Origin: Saprospiraceae bacterium
GTDB taxonomy: Bacteria > Bacteroidota > Bacteroidia > Chitinophagales > Saprospiraceae
Assembly (NCBI GenBank): GCA_028285545.1
Contig: JANQPA010000036.1
Span: 1 to 64,000 of the forward strand
Length of the DNA: 64,000 nt
Reading direction: 5' to 3'
Positions 8,436 to 17,060 of this stretch are shown here, piece after piece (position 1 is the stretch's first letter; each line of letters begins with the position of its first letter). Below the pieces are notes generated by a model, which worked only from the letters and a program-made list of their open reading frames with translations, searched no databases and had not been told where the DNA came from. A program made the translations under genes and the position numbers.

Positions 8436-11287
8436 GCTTCATAAAACTCAAAAGTATTCTTGGAAAACGAAAAAACGATCGGGCCACCATTGAACAAATG
8501 ATGAATACTTTGCAGGGCCCCCTGGCAATCTTTGACCATAAAAATAACTTACTGCTCGGAGATCCTTTGGCCAATGGTTTTACCACAACCATTGGTGAGG
8601 ATTCACAGATCGTAGGTTCAATAAAAGGTCCTGAATCATCTGTTAAGCTAATCAAAAGTATGCTTGAACTTCTTTTGTCAAAGCAAGCAGAAAAGAAGGA
8701 AATAGGCAATGAAGTACTTTTGTTATACCGAGAGGTAAACCTAATTTATGGTTTTTCAGAACAATTGGCCAAAACCATAAAGCCGGATCAGATCGCTCAT
8801 ACCGCCCTCAAGCAGGCCCAGCAATTGATAAAGGCAGATGCTGGATGGGTACTGTTAATTGAAGAAGCCAAAAACCAACTCACTAGTCTGGCGACCTTGG
8901 GCACAGAAGTCGATTCTGAAAAAATGGACGAAAAGGATGATAAGATTATTATGAACATCCTCTCCGAAGGGAAACCGGATATTATTAATAATACCGCAAA
9001 AGACGTCCGTACCAAAAATGAACAACTGAATTTACAATCCTTAATTTATGCTCCGCTACAGATTGGTGAACGCATTATTGGTTTAATAATATTAGGGACG
9101 CTGGAAAGAATGGATTATAAAGCCAATGACTTAAAGCTTCTAAGTACCCTTTCCATGCAAGCTGCTTCTGCAATAGAAAGTGCTCTGCTTTATGAAAAGA
9201 CAATTATGGAGGCTAGAGAGCGGGAGGCCTCTCTTCGGAGAATTGATCGCTTAAAAGATCAATTCCTGGCTAATACTTCTCATGAGCTCAGAACTCCTCT
9301 TAACGGAATTATTGGCCTATCTGAATCTTTGTTTGATCAATTGGAAAAAGAAGAGCAGAAAGAGGATTTGGAAATGATCATTGCCTCTGGCAAAAGACTT
9401 AGAAATCTCGTTAATGATATTCTGGATTTTTCAAAATTAAAAGAGCAGGATATAAAATTGTTTTTAAAGCCTATTGATGTCCGAACGATATGCGATGTGG
9501 TGATCAGATTGCTACGGCCATTAATGAAAGGGAAAAACATACAGCTCCTTAAGGAAATCCCTGATCAACTACCCTTGGTCCAGGCAGATGAAAACAGACT
9601 CCAGCAAATTTTATACAATCTAATAGGGAATGCCATAAAATTTACTGAAAAAGGGAAAGTCTCCATTATAGTTAAGCCTTTAACGGACTTTGTAGAAATC
9701 GAAGTTAGAGACACCGGTATAGGGATTCCTAAAGATAAGCAAGATCGCATTTTCAACTCTTTTGAGCAAGCCGATGGAAGTATTGAGCGAAAATACGGAG
9801 GAACAGGGCTTGGTTTGAGTATTTCCAAGAAGCTGGTAGACCTTCATGGGGGTGAATTGAGAGTGGAATCTGAAGAGGGTAAAGGGGCAAGTTTTTATTT
9901 CAGTTTGCCTATTTCTACTGAAACTAAGCCTTCGAATAATGTGGAACCCCTGGTAGCTTCCAATTTAAGAGAAAGGATATTAACTGAACAAGCTGAAGAG
10001 GCACCATTACCGGAATTGCTTAGTCAATTTGAAAATGGAGCTGAAAAAATTAGCATCCTGGCAGTGGATGATGAGGCCATAAATCAAAAGGTTCTCCAAA
10101 AACATTTGTCTAGTGAGCTTTATCATATAACCAGTGCCATGGATGGCCGTTCTGCCTTGGAGTTGATTGATTCCGGCCAAAAATTTGATTTGGTATTATT
10201 GGATGTCATGATGCCAAGAATGTCAGGATATGAAGTATGCCAAAAGATCCGTGAAAAATACCTGGCCTCAGAGCTACCTATTATTTTGGTAACCGCCAAA
10301 AATCAAGTGGAAGATCTTGTTCACGGCCTATCAGTAGGTGCCAATGATTACCTGGCTAAACCCTATAGTAAAGCTGAATTTCTTGCTCGCATCAGGGCTC
10401 ATTTAAATTTGCACAGAATACATACTGCTACCGGCAAATTTGTTCCTTATGACCTGATAAAAGTATTGGGAAGAGAATCCATCCTAGATGTAGTTTTGGG
10501 AGATCAAGTGGAGGAAGAAGTAACCGTAATGTTTTCAGACATTAGAGAGTATACTACTCTTTCTGAGACCATGACTCCCGAGGAAAACTTTAAGTTCCTA
10601 AACAGCTATATCGGTAGGGTAGGACCTGTGATCGATGCCAACGAGGGATTTATTATTCGATTTCTGGGTGATGGCATTATGGCCCTCTTTTTAAGATCGG
10701 CTGAAGATGCCATTAGGGCGGGAATTGATATGCAAAAGATCATCCAAAACTATAATAAAGAACGGGAGGAATTTGGTAAACGGCCCTTAAAAGTGGGCAT
10801 AGGAATGCACAAGGGACCCTTAATTATGGGAATCATGGGGAATGAGAAAAGATTGGAAGCTAACCTGGTCTCGGATACCGTTAATTCTGCTTCCCGAATG
10901 GAGGGACTTACAAAATACTATGGCTCCTCTCTAATTATTACCGAACCCATGCTCTTGCAAACCGGTGAAAAGCCAATTTTTAAATACAGATCCCTGGGAA
11001 AAGTACAGGTAAAAGGGAAAAAGAAGGCTATAGAAATTTATGACGTGTTTGAAGCAGATAATCCAGAAATTTTCTCAAAAAAACAGCAAACTAAATCTAT
11101 TTTTGAATCTGGACTGCAAAAATACTATGAACGTTTATTTGAGGAGGCTACTGCCGCATTTGCACAAGTATTGAGCATCCATCCAGAAGATAAAGCCGCC
11201 CAACTTTATTTGAGTAATGCAGTTCGATATCATAATTCAGGAGTAAGGGCAGATTGGGAAGGCATAGAGGTTATGGATGTCAAATAA
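8432..11287 (+). CDS. GAF-histidine kinase-receiver-class III nucleotide cyclase fusion
   Basis: A 951-residue cytosolic protein with no membrane segment. Domains in order: N-terminal region with GAF (about 100-255), HisKA with His284 in SHELRTP, HATPase (DTGIGIP, GTGLGLS), receiver with Asp591 in LLDVMMP, a class III cyclase (about 690-865), and a TPR-like tail. The cyclase has both metal-binding aspartates, Asp703 (FSDIRE) and Asp747 (FLGDG), and the SDTVN..SR stretch with the transition-state Asn and Arg. Arg743 stands where adenylate cyclases normally carry the purine-contacting Lys, so the base made (A, G or a pyrimidine) cannot be read from sequence. The architecture suggests the receiver gates cyclic nucleotide synthesis. 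A PycTM-like membrane protein lies 108 bases downstream. Confidence 0.92.
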   Translation: MSFIKLKSILGKRKNDRATIEQMMNTLQGPLAIFDHKNNLLLGDPLANGFTTTIGEDSQIVGSIKGPESSVKLIKSMLELLLSKQAEKKEIGNEVLLLYREVNLIYGFSEQLAKTIKPDQIAHTALKQAQQLIKADAGWVLLIEEAKNQLTSLATLGTEVDSEKMDEKDDKIIMNILSEGKPDIINNTAKDVRTKNEQLNLQSLIYAPLQIGERIIGLIILGTLERMDYKANDLKLLSTLSMQAASAIESALLYEKTIMEAREREASLRRIDRLKDQFLANTSHELRTPLNGIIGLSESLFDQLEKEEQKEDLEMIIASGKRLRNLVNDILDFSKLKEQDIKLFLKPIDVRTICDVVIRLLRPLMKGKNIQLLKEIPDQLPLVQADENRLQQILYNLIGNAIKFTEKGKVSIIVKPLTDFVEIEVRDTGIGIPKDKQDRIFNSFEQADGSIERKYGGTGLGLSISKKLVDLHGGELRVESEEGKGASFYFSLPISTETKPSNNVEPLVASNLRERILTEQAEEAPLPELLSQFENGAEKISILAVDDEAINQKVLQKHLSSELYHITSAMDGRSALELIDSGQKFDLVLLDVMMPRMSGYEVCQKIREKYLASELPIILVTAKNQVEDLVHGLSVGANDYLAKPYSKAEFLARIRAHLNLHRIHTATGKFVPYDLIKVLGRESILDVVLGDQVEEEVTVMFSDIREYTTLSETMTPEENFKFLNSYIGRVGPVIDANEGFIIRFLGDGIMALFLRSAEDAIRAGIDMQKIIQNYNKEREEFGKRPLKVGIGMHKGPLIMGIMGNEKRLEANLVSDTVNSASRMEGLTKYYGSSLIITEPMLLQTGEKPIFKYRSLGKVQVKGKKKAIEIYDVFEADNPEIFSKKQQTKSIFESGLQKYYERLFEEATAAFAQVLSIHPEDKAAQLYLSNAVRYHNSGVRADWEGIEVMDVK

Positions 11288-11304
11288 TAAGTACTTTGAC
11301 AGTA

Positions 11305-11347
11305 TTTACTTAATATAATCCCGCGCCGCGGGATTATATTAAGTAAA
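11305..11347. repeat. Perfect palindrome (21-bp arms around one base)
   Basis: Bases 11305-11325 mirror 11327-11347 exactly; the centre is GC-rich and the outer arms AT-rich. It sits between the cyclase gene and the PycTM-like gene and could be a terminator or partial attenuator, but no T-tract follows. An A/C-rich low-complexity leader (11341-11394) comes next, like those before other genes here. Confidence 0.85.
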
Positions 11348-11395
11348 CAAACAACAAATAGCCAACAACGAAAAACTGATAACTACATAGGTAGT

Positions 11396-11890
11396 ATGAA
11401 TGAAAAACTCGAATTCTACTGGTATTCTTTGAATAAAATAATGGATCACATTCGGTTTTCGGATGCCAAGGCAGCTTTATTTTTATCCGTTTATGGCATA
11501 TTGATTAGTTTATTTTTTACTCAGTCTCCTGATGTCTGGGCAAATATTTTAAAAGGTTCAAATACCAAACAACTTCTTCTGATAATTACCGGAGTTTTTT
11601 CAGTAGCCTCGATCTATTTTTCATTTAATGCTGTGAATCCACGCCTAAAAAACCCCGCCTCCAAATCCATAATTTATTTTGGAGATATCTATAAAAAATT
11701 CAAATCAGCGGAAGAATATTATAATTTTGGGCAAGATAGATTTAAAGACATTGAGGCGGTCTTCAGAGATTTATCTGATCAAGTATATGTAAATGCGGGG
11801 ATTGCCTACAAAAAATTTTATAATGTTTCCTGGGCACTTCGGTTTTTTGTACTGAGTATAATTAGTTTTTTGATTTCAAATTTATTTTGA
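11396..11890 (+). CDS. Pycsar effector-like membrane protein (PycTM / DUF5706 family)
   Basis: A 164-residue membrane protein. Hydrophobic segments lie at about 26-43, 59-79 and 146-163. The family pattern is visible: a helix with FSDAKAA before the first membrane segment, VNPR after the second, IYFGDI, the EEY motif, and a late helix with the AYKKF pattern. In Pycsar antiphage systems such proteins bind cCMP or cUMP and damage the inner membrane. Here it follows a nucleotide cyclase gene on the same strand, the expected partner, although that cyclase is fused to a histidine kinase. Family membership is read from pattern recognition. A defence role is inference; cyclic-nucleotide-gated membrane signalling is the alternative. 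Confidence 0.75.
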   Translation: MNEKLEFYWYSLNKIMDHIRFSDAKAALFLSVYGILISLFFTQSPDVWANILKGSNTKQLLLIITGVFSVASIYFSFNAVNPRLKNPASKSIIYFGDIYKKFKSAEEYYNFGQDRFKDIEAVFRDLSDQVYVNAGIAYKKFYNVSWALRFFVLSIISFLISNLF

Positions 11891-12069
11891 AAAACATTTA
11901 CACAGAATTTCCTGCTTTCCCTTCCTGATGAAAATCTAATGACCAGATTTTATTTTGACAATAGTATGCTTTACCAGATTTTTTTATCATAAAGTTTCGA
12001 AAGCCAGAATGTATATGCTATTTTTATATCTCTAATGTAAACACGCTTGAAGAGTAACACACTTATATA

Positions 12070-12909
12070 ATGAGTGACACCCAACACTTAAAGGACACAA
12101 AGACCTATTTCAATAGTGATGCTGCCCAGGCATTTTACCAATCGGTTTGGGGAGGGGATGATATTCATGTAGGGGTATACGATGACCCGAGCTTAACCAT
12201 AGGTGCTGCCAGTAGAGAAACCACTAAAAAAATGGTCGACATTCTTCCGTCTTCAGTAGATGGAAACACCCGAATCTTGGATCTTGGATCAGGTTACGGT
12301 GGCGCAGCTCGATATGTTAGCTGGCATTACGGATGCAAAGTGGATTGTTTGGATATTAGTGAAAAGCAGAATGAAGTAAATACCAAAAAAATCAAAAGAG
12401 CCGGATTGGATCAGCTTATCCATGTAATTGAAGGAGATTTCCAGAAAATCCCATCTGAGGATAGTGCTTATGATATCATTTGGAGTAATGATGCTCTACT
12501 GCATAGCGAGGATCGCGGAAAAGCCATTCAGGAAATTAGTAGAGTTTTGCGCCCAGGAGGCTGGTTTATTTTTACAGATATTTTGCATGGAGAAAAAGCA
12601 GCTAGGGGATCATTAAAAGCAATTCTGGAAAGACTTCCCGCTCAGTCCCTAAGCACCCTCAAAGATTATCAAAAAATGCTTCGGAATGTTGATTTTGAAG
12701 AGGAATATATGGAGGAATTGCCTCAACACCTGATTACTCATTACACTCGAATTCAAAAAGAATTTAAATCAGAAAAAAAAGTGCTTATTGAAAATATGGG
12801 AGAGGAATCCTATCAAAAATACCTTAAAGGCCTGAGCCTTTGGGTTAGAGGTGCCAAAAAAGGGTATTTGAATTGGGGCATTTTCTTGTATCGAAAGGCT
12901 AAGAAGTGA
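12070..12909 (+). CDS. Sarcosine/dimethylglycine N-methyltransferase-like SAM enzyme
   Basis: A class I SAM-dependent methyltransferase of 279 residues. The N-terminal FYQSVWGGDDIHVGVY stretch (about 22-37) is characteristic of the sarcosine/dimethylglycine methyltransferases that make glycine betaine from glycine. Motif I is LDLGSGYGGAARY (about 76-88), the acidic end of strand 2 is CLDIS, and the post-I region ILRPGG-like motif is VLRPGGWF. Betaine is an osmoprotectant, which fits a marine or salt-stressed host. No glycine methyltransferase partner lies nearby, so it could also act on another amine. It stands alone, with about 180 bases upstream and about 100 before the sheath gene. Confidence 0.75.
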   Translation: MSDTQHLKDTKTYFNSDAAQAFYQSVWGGDDIHVGVYDDPSLTIGAASRETTKKMVDILPSSVDGNTRILDLGSGYGGAARYVSWHYGCKVDCLDISEKQNEVNTKKIKRAGLDQLIHVIEGDFQKIPSEDSAYDIIWSNDALLHSEDRGKAIQEISRVLRPGGWFIFTDILHGEKAARGSLKAILERLPAQSLSTLKDYQKMLRNVDFEEEYMEELPQHLITHYTRIQKEFKSEKKVLIENMGEESYQKYLKGLSLWVRGAKKGYLNWGIFLYRKAKK

Positions 12910-13012
12910 AGCTGTTTGGCAGTTCGATCCAAAAACCTTACTTACCTTTAGTAGATAAAAGCAATTACCATTTTCAACATTATAAGTTGAAAGACCTTAA
13001 AACCCATTATTT

Positions 13013-14518
13013 ATGAAAAGGGGGTATAAAACACCTGGGGTTTATATAGAAGAAAAGAATGCCTTTGCGACATCTATTATAGCAGTTCCCACTGCTGTTC
13101 CTGCCTTTATTGGTTACACCGAAAAGTCTGAAAGTGGCTCAAAATCTTTGAAAGGAGAACCCATGAAAATTGAATCTTTTGCAGAGTATGAACGATTTTT
13201 TGGTGGAGCCCCTCCAACCCAAATTAGCCTGAAAATCGATGACACCGGAAAGGCTAAGTATGAGGTAGAAATCGATCCAACAAGCCGCTTCTTTATGTAC
13301 CATTCTATGAAAATGTTCTATTTAAATGGAGGTGGAACTTGTTACATTGTATCAGTAGGACCTTATCAAGACAAGGAGAACAAACTAACGACCAAGAGTA
13401 AAGATGATCTTGCAGAAGGAATCAAAAAGCTATTAAAGTACCCAGAACCTACCATGGTACTGATCCCTGATGCTGTCTTATTAGACAGCACGGAATGTTA
13501 CGATTTGCAAAAAATGATGATTGACCATTGCGGTGAAGAAATGCGCAATAGAATTGCCATTTTGGACGTATTTAATGGATTTCGGAAAGAAGATGTCAAT
13601 GGCAACCCTGTCAATGCTATTGACGACTTCCGAGAAAACATAGGTAGTAGACATTTGGATTTTGCTGTTGCTTATTATCCGTGGTTGTATACTTTCGGAA
13701 TTAGTACCAATAGACCAATCATGGATAATATTTCCAATAAGAAAGATTTAGTTGATCTTTTGAAGGCCGATTTTCCAGATGAAGGCTCTGAGGAAGAAAA
13801 AGCGAAAAATAAATTAATTAATGAGCAAATTTTGAAACTAAAAACAGCTAAAGGGGAGGACCTGAAAGCAGTTGAACAATCCGTTATTGCTCAAAGTCCC
13901 TTATTTAATGAAATTATCAAAGATATTCGCGAAGTTCTTAGTCTAATACCTCCTTGCGGAGCCATTGCCGGGTGTATATCCTATGTAGATAATTCTATGG
14001 GTGTGGCTCACTCACCAGCCAATATCGATATTAGTGGTGTGACAAAACCAAGTATTGTCATTTCTAATAAAATACAGGAAGATCTTAATTTACCCCTCAA
14101 TGGAAAGGCCATTAATGCTATCCGTGCCTTTCCCGGAAAAGGAATCATGATATGGGGGGCTCGAACAATGGACGGTAATAGCCAGGATTGGCGCTACATC
14201 TCGGTGCGTAGGACGATGATCATGATTGAACAATCCATTAAGATTGCCATGGGAGCATATGTATTTGAACCCAATAATCACACAACCTGGCAGGGTGTAA
14301 ATAATGCTATTACAAATTTTCTTACTGCTCAATGGACTAATGGAGTGCTGGCAGGGGCTACTCCCCAGGAAGCTTTTTCAGTAGATGTAGGCCTGGGAGT
14401 GACTATGACACCTAATGATATTTTGGATAATATCATGAAAGTATCTGTTAAGGTGGCTGTAGTCCGTCCTGCGGAATTCATTGTGATTTCCTTCCAGCAA
14501 AAAATGCAAGCTAGCTAA
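13013..14518 (+). CDS. Contractile tail sheath protein
   Basis: A phage-tail-sheath family protein of 501 residues. The N-terminus KTPGVYIEE...AVPTAVPAFIGYT and the C-terminal domain (about 385-495, with the QSIK, NN.TTW and GV.MTP.D patterns) are typical of sheath subunits from contractile injection systems. Such proteins polymerise around a tube and contract to drive it through a membrane. The tube gene follows 47 bases downstream. No baseplate, spike, cap, ATPase or measure gene is present within the window, so this is an orphan pair. It could be a remnant, or components encoded elsewhere may complete the machine. Confidence 0.92.
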   Translation: MKRGYKTPGVYIEEKNAFATSIIAVPTAVPAFIGYTEKSESGSKSLKGEPMKIESFAEYERFFGGAPPTQISLKIDDTGKAKYEVEIDPTSRFFMYHSMKMFYLNGGGTCYIVSVGPYQDKENKLTTKSKDDLAEGIKKLLKYPEPTMVLIPDAVLLDSTECYDLQKMMIDHCGEEMRNRIAILDVFNGFRKEDVNGNPVNAIDDFRENIGSRHLDFAVAYYPWLYTFGISTNRPIMDNISNKKDLVDLLKADFPDEGSEEEKAKNKLINEQILKLKTAKGEDLKAVEQSVIAQSPLFNEIIKDIREVLSLIPPCGAIAGCISYVDNSMGVAHSPANIDISGVTKPSIVISNKIQEDLNLPLNGKAINAIRAFPGKGIMIWGARTMDGNSQDWRYISVRRTMIMIEQSIKIAMGAYVFEPNNHTTWQGVNNAITNFLTAQWTNGVLAGATPQEAFSVDVGLGVTMTPNDILDNIMKVSVKVAVVRPAEFIVISFQQKMQAS

Positions 14519-14565
14519 TGCTGTGTTTGTATACTTAACTTTTTCAACATCATAAATCTTAATAA

Positions 14566-15039
14566 ATGGATAGTACTAATAATGATAAGTGGCCCATATC
14601 GAAGTTTTATTTTCTAGTAACATTAAAAGGAGGCCTTGTAGAGGGAGATATTAGTTTTCAGGAAGTCTCCGGCCTGGATCAGGAAACTGATATCATGGAA
14701 AACGGACATGTTGATAGCCCTACCTTTGGAACCATCAAAATGCCGGGAATGATAAAAAACACCAATGTAGTATGTAAAAAAGGAATCATTTCTGCTGATA
14801 AGGGATTGCTAGATATGTTTAATGACATCTTTAAGGATAAAAAATATTATGCAACTTTAGCTGAAAGGATGACCATCACCATCAAGCTACTCGATGAAAA
14901 GGGAGAACCCGTAATGACATGGGAATTGACCAGAGCTTTTCCTGCTAAATTACAAGGAACGGACCTTAAATCAGATTCTAGTGAAATTGCTATAGAAATG
15001 ATGGAATTTGCTCACGAGGGTATCACGGTTACTATGTAA
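14566..15039 (+). CDS. Tail tube protein (T4 gp19-like)
   Basis: A 157-residue protein of the gp19/Hcp-like tube family. It begins with the usual PISKFYFLV pattern, continues with the FQEVSGLD motif (about 33-40), and ends with MTWELTRAFPAK and a final strand resembling other tube proteins. Subunits form hexameric rings that stack inside the sheath. It is co-directional with the sheath gene and probably co-transcribed. The next gene is convergent and begins only 10 bases after the stop, so the cluster ends here. Confidence 0.9.
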   Translation: MDSTNNDKWPISKFYFLVTLKGGLVEGDISFQEVSGLDQETDIMENGHVDSPTFGTIKMPGMIKNTNVVCKKGIISADKGLLDMFNDIFKDKKYYATLAERMTITIKLLDEKGEPVMTWELTRAFPAKLQGTDLKSDSSEIAIEMMEFAHEGITVTM

Positions 15040-15049
15040 TCTACCTAAT

Positions 15050-15970
15050 TTAATTATCCTTTGTAAGGATTGAGGGAAACAAGCTCTCTTCAATCTTATT
15101 CATTTTGAGAACATTGCAGGCTAAATCGTAAGCAAACCTTATATGTTGATCCATTGAAAGGGCATTGTAGAAAGTGGAAGAAAACAAAATACTTGCTTTA
15201 GGAGACAGTGTGGAAGGGATGCCAATTACAAATGGAATCTGTTCTGCAATTAACCTGATTTGATCCTCATGATAACAAGAATCTAAAATTACACATTCTA
15301 TTTGTTTGGAAAACAGTTGAAATAAATCAGCTAGTGGTTTTGCTTCAATCAATTGTTCCTCACCGTCCAAATTTGTTAGAATCAGGCCAGGTTGGCCATT
15401 ACCACAGAAGTGTAAAACATGAGGATTGTACTCTAATAATAAGTTGGATAGATCTCTTATCTTATTAGCCTTTTTATCAATAAGCTTAAGTCGTTTTTTT
15501 TGTGAGGATTTTAAAAATCCAGCTTCTATCAATTCTTTTTGTTGCTCTAATTTTAAGGTCGCTGCATTCGTTAAACTAAGTGCTACAAATAAAATAGTCA
15601 TTTCCTCAGATGTAGATTTCTTGACTGTTTTTTCATTCGGTGAAGATTTTTTAGTTAAATCAATAATTTTAGATTTCGAATCATTATTTGGCCCTGGTAT
15701 AACTTCTAGAGGGGAGCTGGATGTTACTTCCTTTTCATATTGATGGATTAAATAGAGCAGCGATTGAACCTGCTTTTTTTGTTGGATCGTAGCTTGTTCA
15801 TGAGCAATTAAGCCCATCTGAATATTTCTCTGTAGGGTAGTGTGCTGTGCTTTTAAGTGCAAAAGGGCAGCCTCAATTCCTTTAGACAAAGGGACCAATT
15901 TGAGAAATGATTCTATGGCCTTTTTAATCTGACCTTTGCTGATCTGATCTTTAATACTATTTATTTCCAT
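15050..15970 (-). CDS. EAD-CHAT protein (caspase-like fold) with altered catalytic His
   Basis: A 306-residue protein with two parts. Residues 1-80 form a helical effector-associated domain (EAD11-like) with the GLIAHEQ pattern, an adaptor found in bacterial conflict systems. Residues 90-122 are a low-complexity linker. Residues 123-300 form a CHAT (caspase/separase-like) domain starting MTILFVA. The catalytic Cys232 is present in LDSC. The expected catalytic His of the GHG motif is Asn191 (HFCGNG), although the preceding conserved HF (His187) remains. The protein may therefore be inactive, use His187, or act as a regulator. It lies on the opposite strand to the sheath-tube pair and downstream of an AraC gene. 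Confidence 0.75.
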   Translation of the reverse strand: MEINSIKDQISKGQIKKAIESFLKLVPLSKGIEAALLHLKAQHTTLQRNIQMGLIAHEQATIQQKKQVQSLLYLIHQYEKEVTSSSPLEVIPGPNNDSKSKIIDLTKKSSPNEKTVKKSTSEEMTILFVALSLTNAATLKLEQQKELIEAGFLKSSQKKRLKLIDKKANKIRDLSNLLLEYNPHVLHFCGNGQPGLILTNLDGEEQLIEAKPLADLFQLFSKQIECVILDSCYHEDQIRLIAEQIPFVIGIPSTLSPKASILFSSTFYNALSMDQHIRFAYDLACNVLKMNKIEESLFPSILTKDN

Positions 15971-16033
15971 TTGGCTGATGGTTATGGTGTAATGATGGAG
16001 CTTATTGATTAAAATTAGTTTTAAAGCTAAATA

Positions 16034-16888
16034 TTAATGCTTAAATTTTTTTCGGAAAATACTTGGACTTACATTTTTCTCCTTAGAAAATATCCTGTTA
16101 AAATGAGTAGAACTATTGAATCCTGATTCAAAAGCAATTTCACTAATGTTTTTATTGCTCTCTACCAGCAATTGACATGCCCTGCCAATACGCAGTTCAT
16201 TTAGATACTCTGTGAAAGTTTGTCCGGTCATTTTTTTAAAAAAACGACAAAACGAGGTGATGGTCATATTTGCAATAGTAGCGATTTCATCCAGGCTAAT
16301 GTCTTCAGCAAACTTTTGATGGAGAAACTGACAAACCTGATCCAACCTTTCTTCATTTTTTTTGCCTAAGACTGGTTCATATAATTTGGAAGCGATTAGT
16401 TCATAATCCTTGCAAGAAGATAATTTTTCTAAAACCTCAAAGAGTTTCATCATTTTTGAAATACCTGATAATTTCTCTAACTCGATAAGGTTATCCTTGA
16501 TTTTAGTCAGGCAGGAACCTTTAAAATGAATTCCTCTGGAGGATCGAGAAAACATTTCTTTAATATTTCTGAATTCATTTAATTGAAAATTGAAAATAGA
16601 CTCAGGAAATTGGATTACCATGGCTTTGTTTTTCTTAGATATAGGGCCATTATGGTTATCTGATGCCCAGGTATGGGGCAGATTTGGACCTAAAAAAATT
16701 AAATCCCCGTCTTCGTAATTGCAGACATGGTCACCCACTAACCTTAAGCCCTTACTTTCAACTATATAGGTAAGTTCATACTCTGGATGGTAATGCCAAT
16801 TAAATTCAAATTGATCACTTATGTTCCAATAACATAAAAAAGAGGAATCTGAGTTTTTTACTTTAATGTGTTCTAACTCCGCCTTCAT
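16034..16888 (-). CDS. AraC-family regulator with N-terminal cupin
   Basis: A 284-residue transcription regulator. The N-terminal half is a cupin sensor (HYHPEYELTYI, then GDLIFLGPNLPH at about 60-72). The C-terminal 100 residues hold two helix-turn-helix units ending in the AraC signature (SEIAFESGFNSSTHFNRIF). It resembles the AraC protein encoded at 41889-42749 in length and sensor layout. The divergent neighbour at 17104 encodes a secreted GH13 enzyme, a possible target; the 215-base divergent gap would hold the operators. The CHAT gene lies 63 bases downstream on the same strand. Confidence 0.9.
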   Translation of the reverse strand: MKAELEHIKVKNSDSSFLCYWNISDQFEFNWHYHPEYELTYIVESKGLRLVGDHVCNYEDGDLIFLGPNLPHTWASDNHNGPISKKNKAMVIQFPESIFNFQLNEFRNIKEMFSRSSRGIHFKGSCLTKIKDNLIELEKLSGISKMMKLFEVLEKLSSCKDYELIASKLYEPVLGKKNEERLDQVCQFLHQKFAEDISLDEIATIANMTITSFCRFFKKMTGQTFTEYLNELRIGRACQLLVESNKNISEIAFESGFNSSTHFNRIFSKEKNVSPSIFRKKFKH

Positions 16889-17013
16889 CCTGCACTTTAT
16901 TTGTCAAAAAATTACATTCTTTAAGTATAAAAATGACAAAATAAGGTCAAAATCTGAAAATATTGGTAAGAATAAAATTGCAAACCTACTATTATCTTTG
17001 AGTAAATTAATCA

Positions 17014-17060
17014 ACCCAATACCCCAATACCCTAATACCCTAATACCCCAATACCCAAAA
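17014..17060 (+). repeat. A/C-rich tandem repeat (about 8-base unit CCYAATAC) upstream of the GH13 gene
   Basis: At least five near-perfect copies of an 8-base unit (CCCAATAC / CCTAATAC) stand in tandem, fading into related A/C-rich sequence up to the ATG at 17104. It is the same kind of leader as at 4661-4688 but with a different unit. The strand bias (A/C on the coding strand) suggests an unstructured 5' leader. Confidence 0.8.

Noticed and set aside
12913-12950. Promoter for the sheath gene (TTTG ... TACCTTTA)
   Set aside because: Spacing is 24 bases and the -7 box ends in A, too far from consensus to claim.
13013-15039. Prophage
   Set aside because: Only sheath and tube are present; no capsid, terminase, portal, lysis or integrase gene and no attachment repeats are seen.
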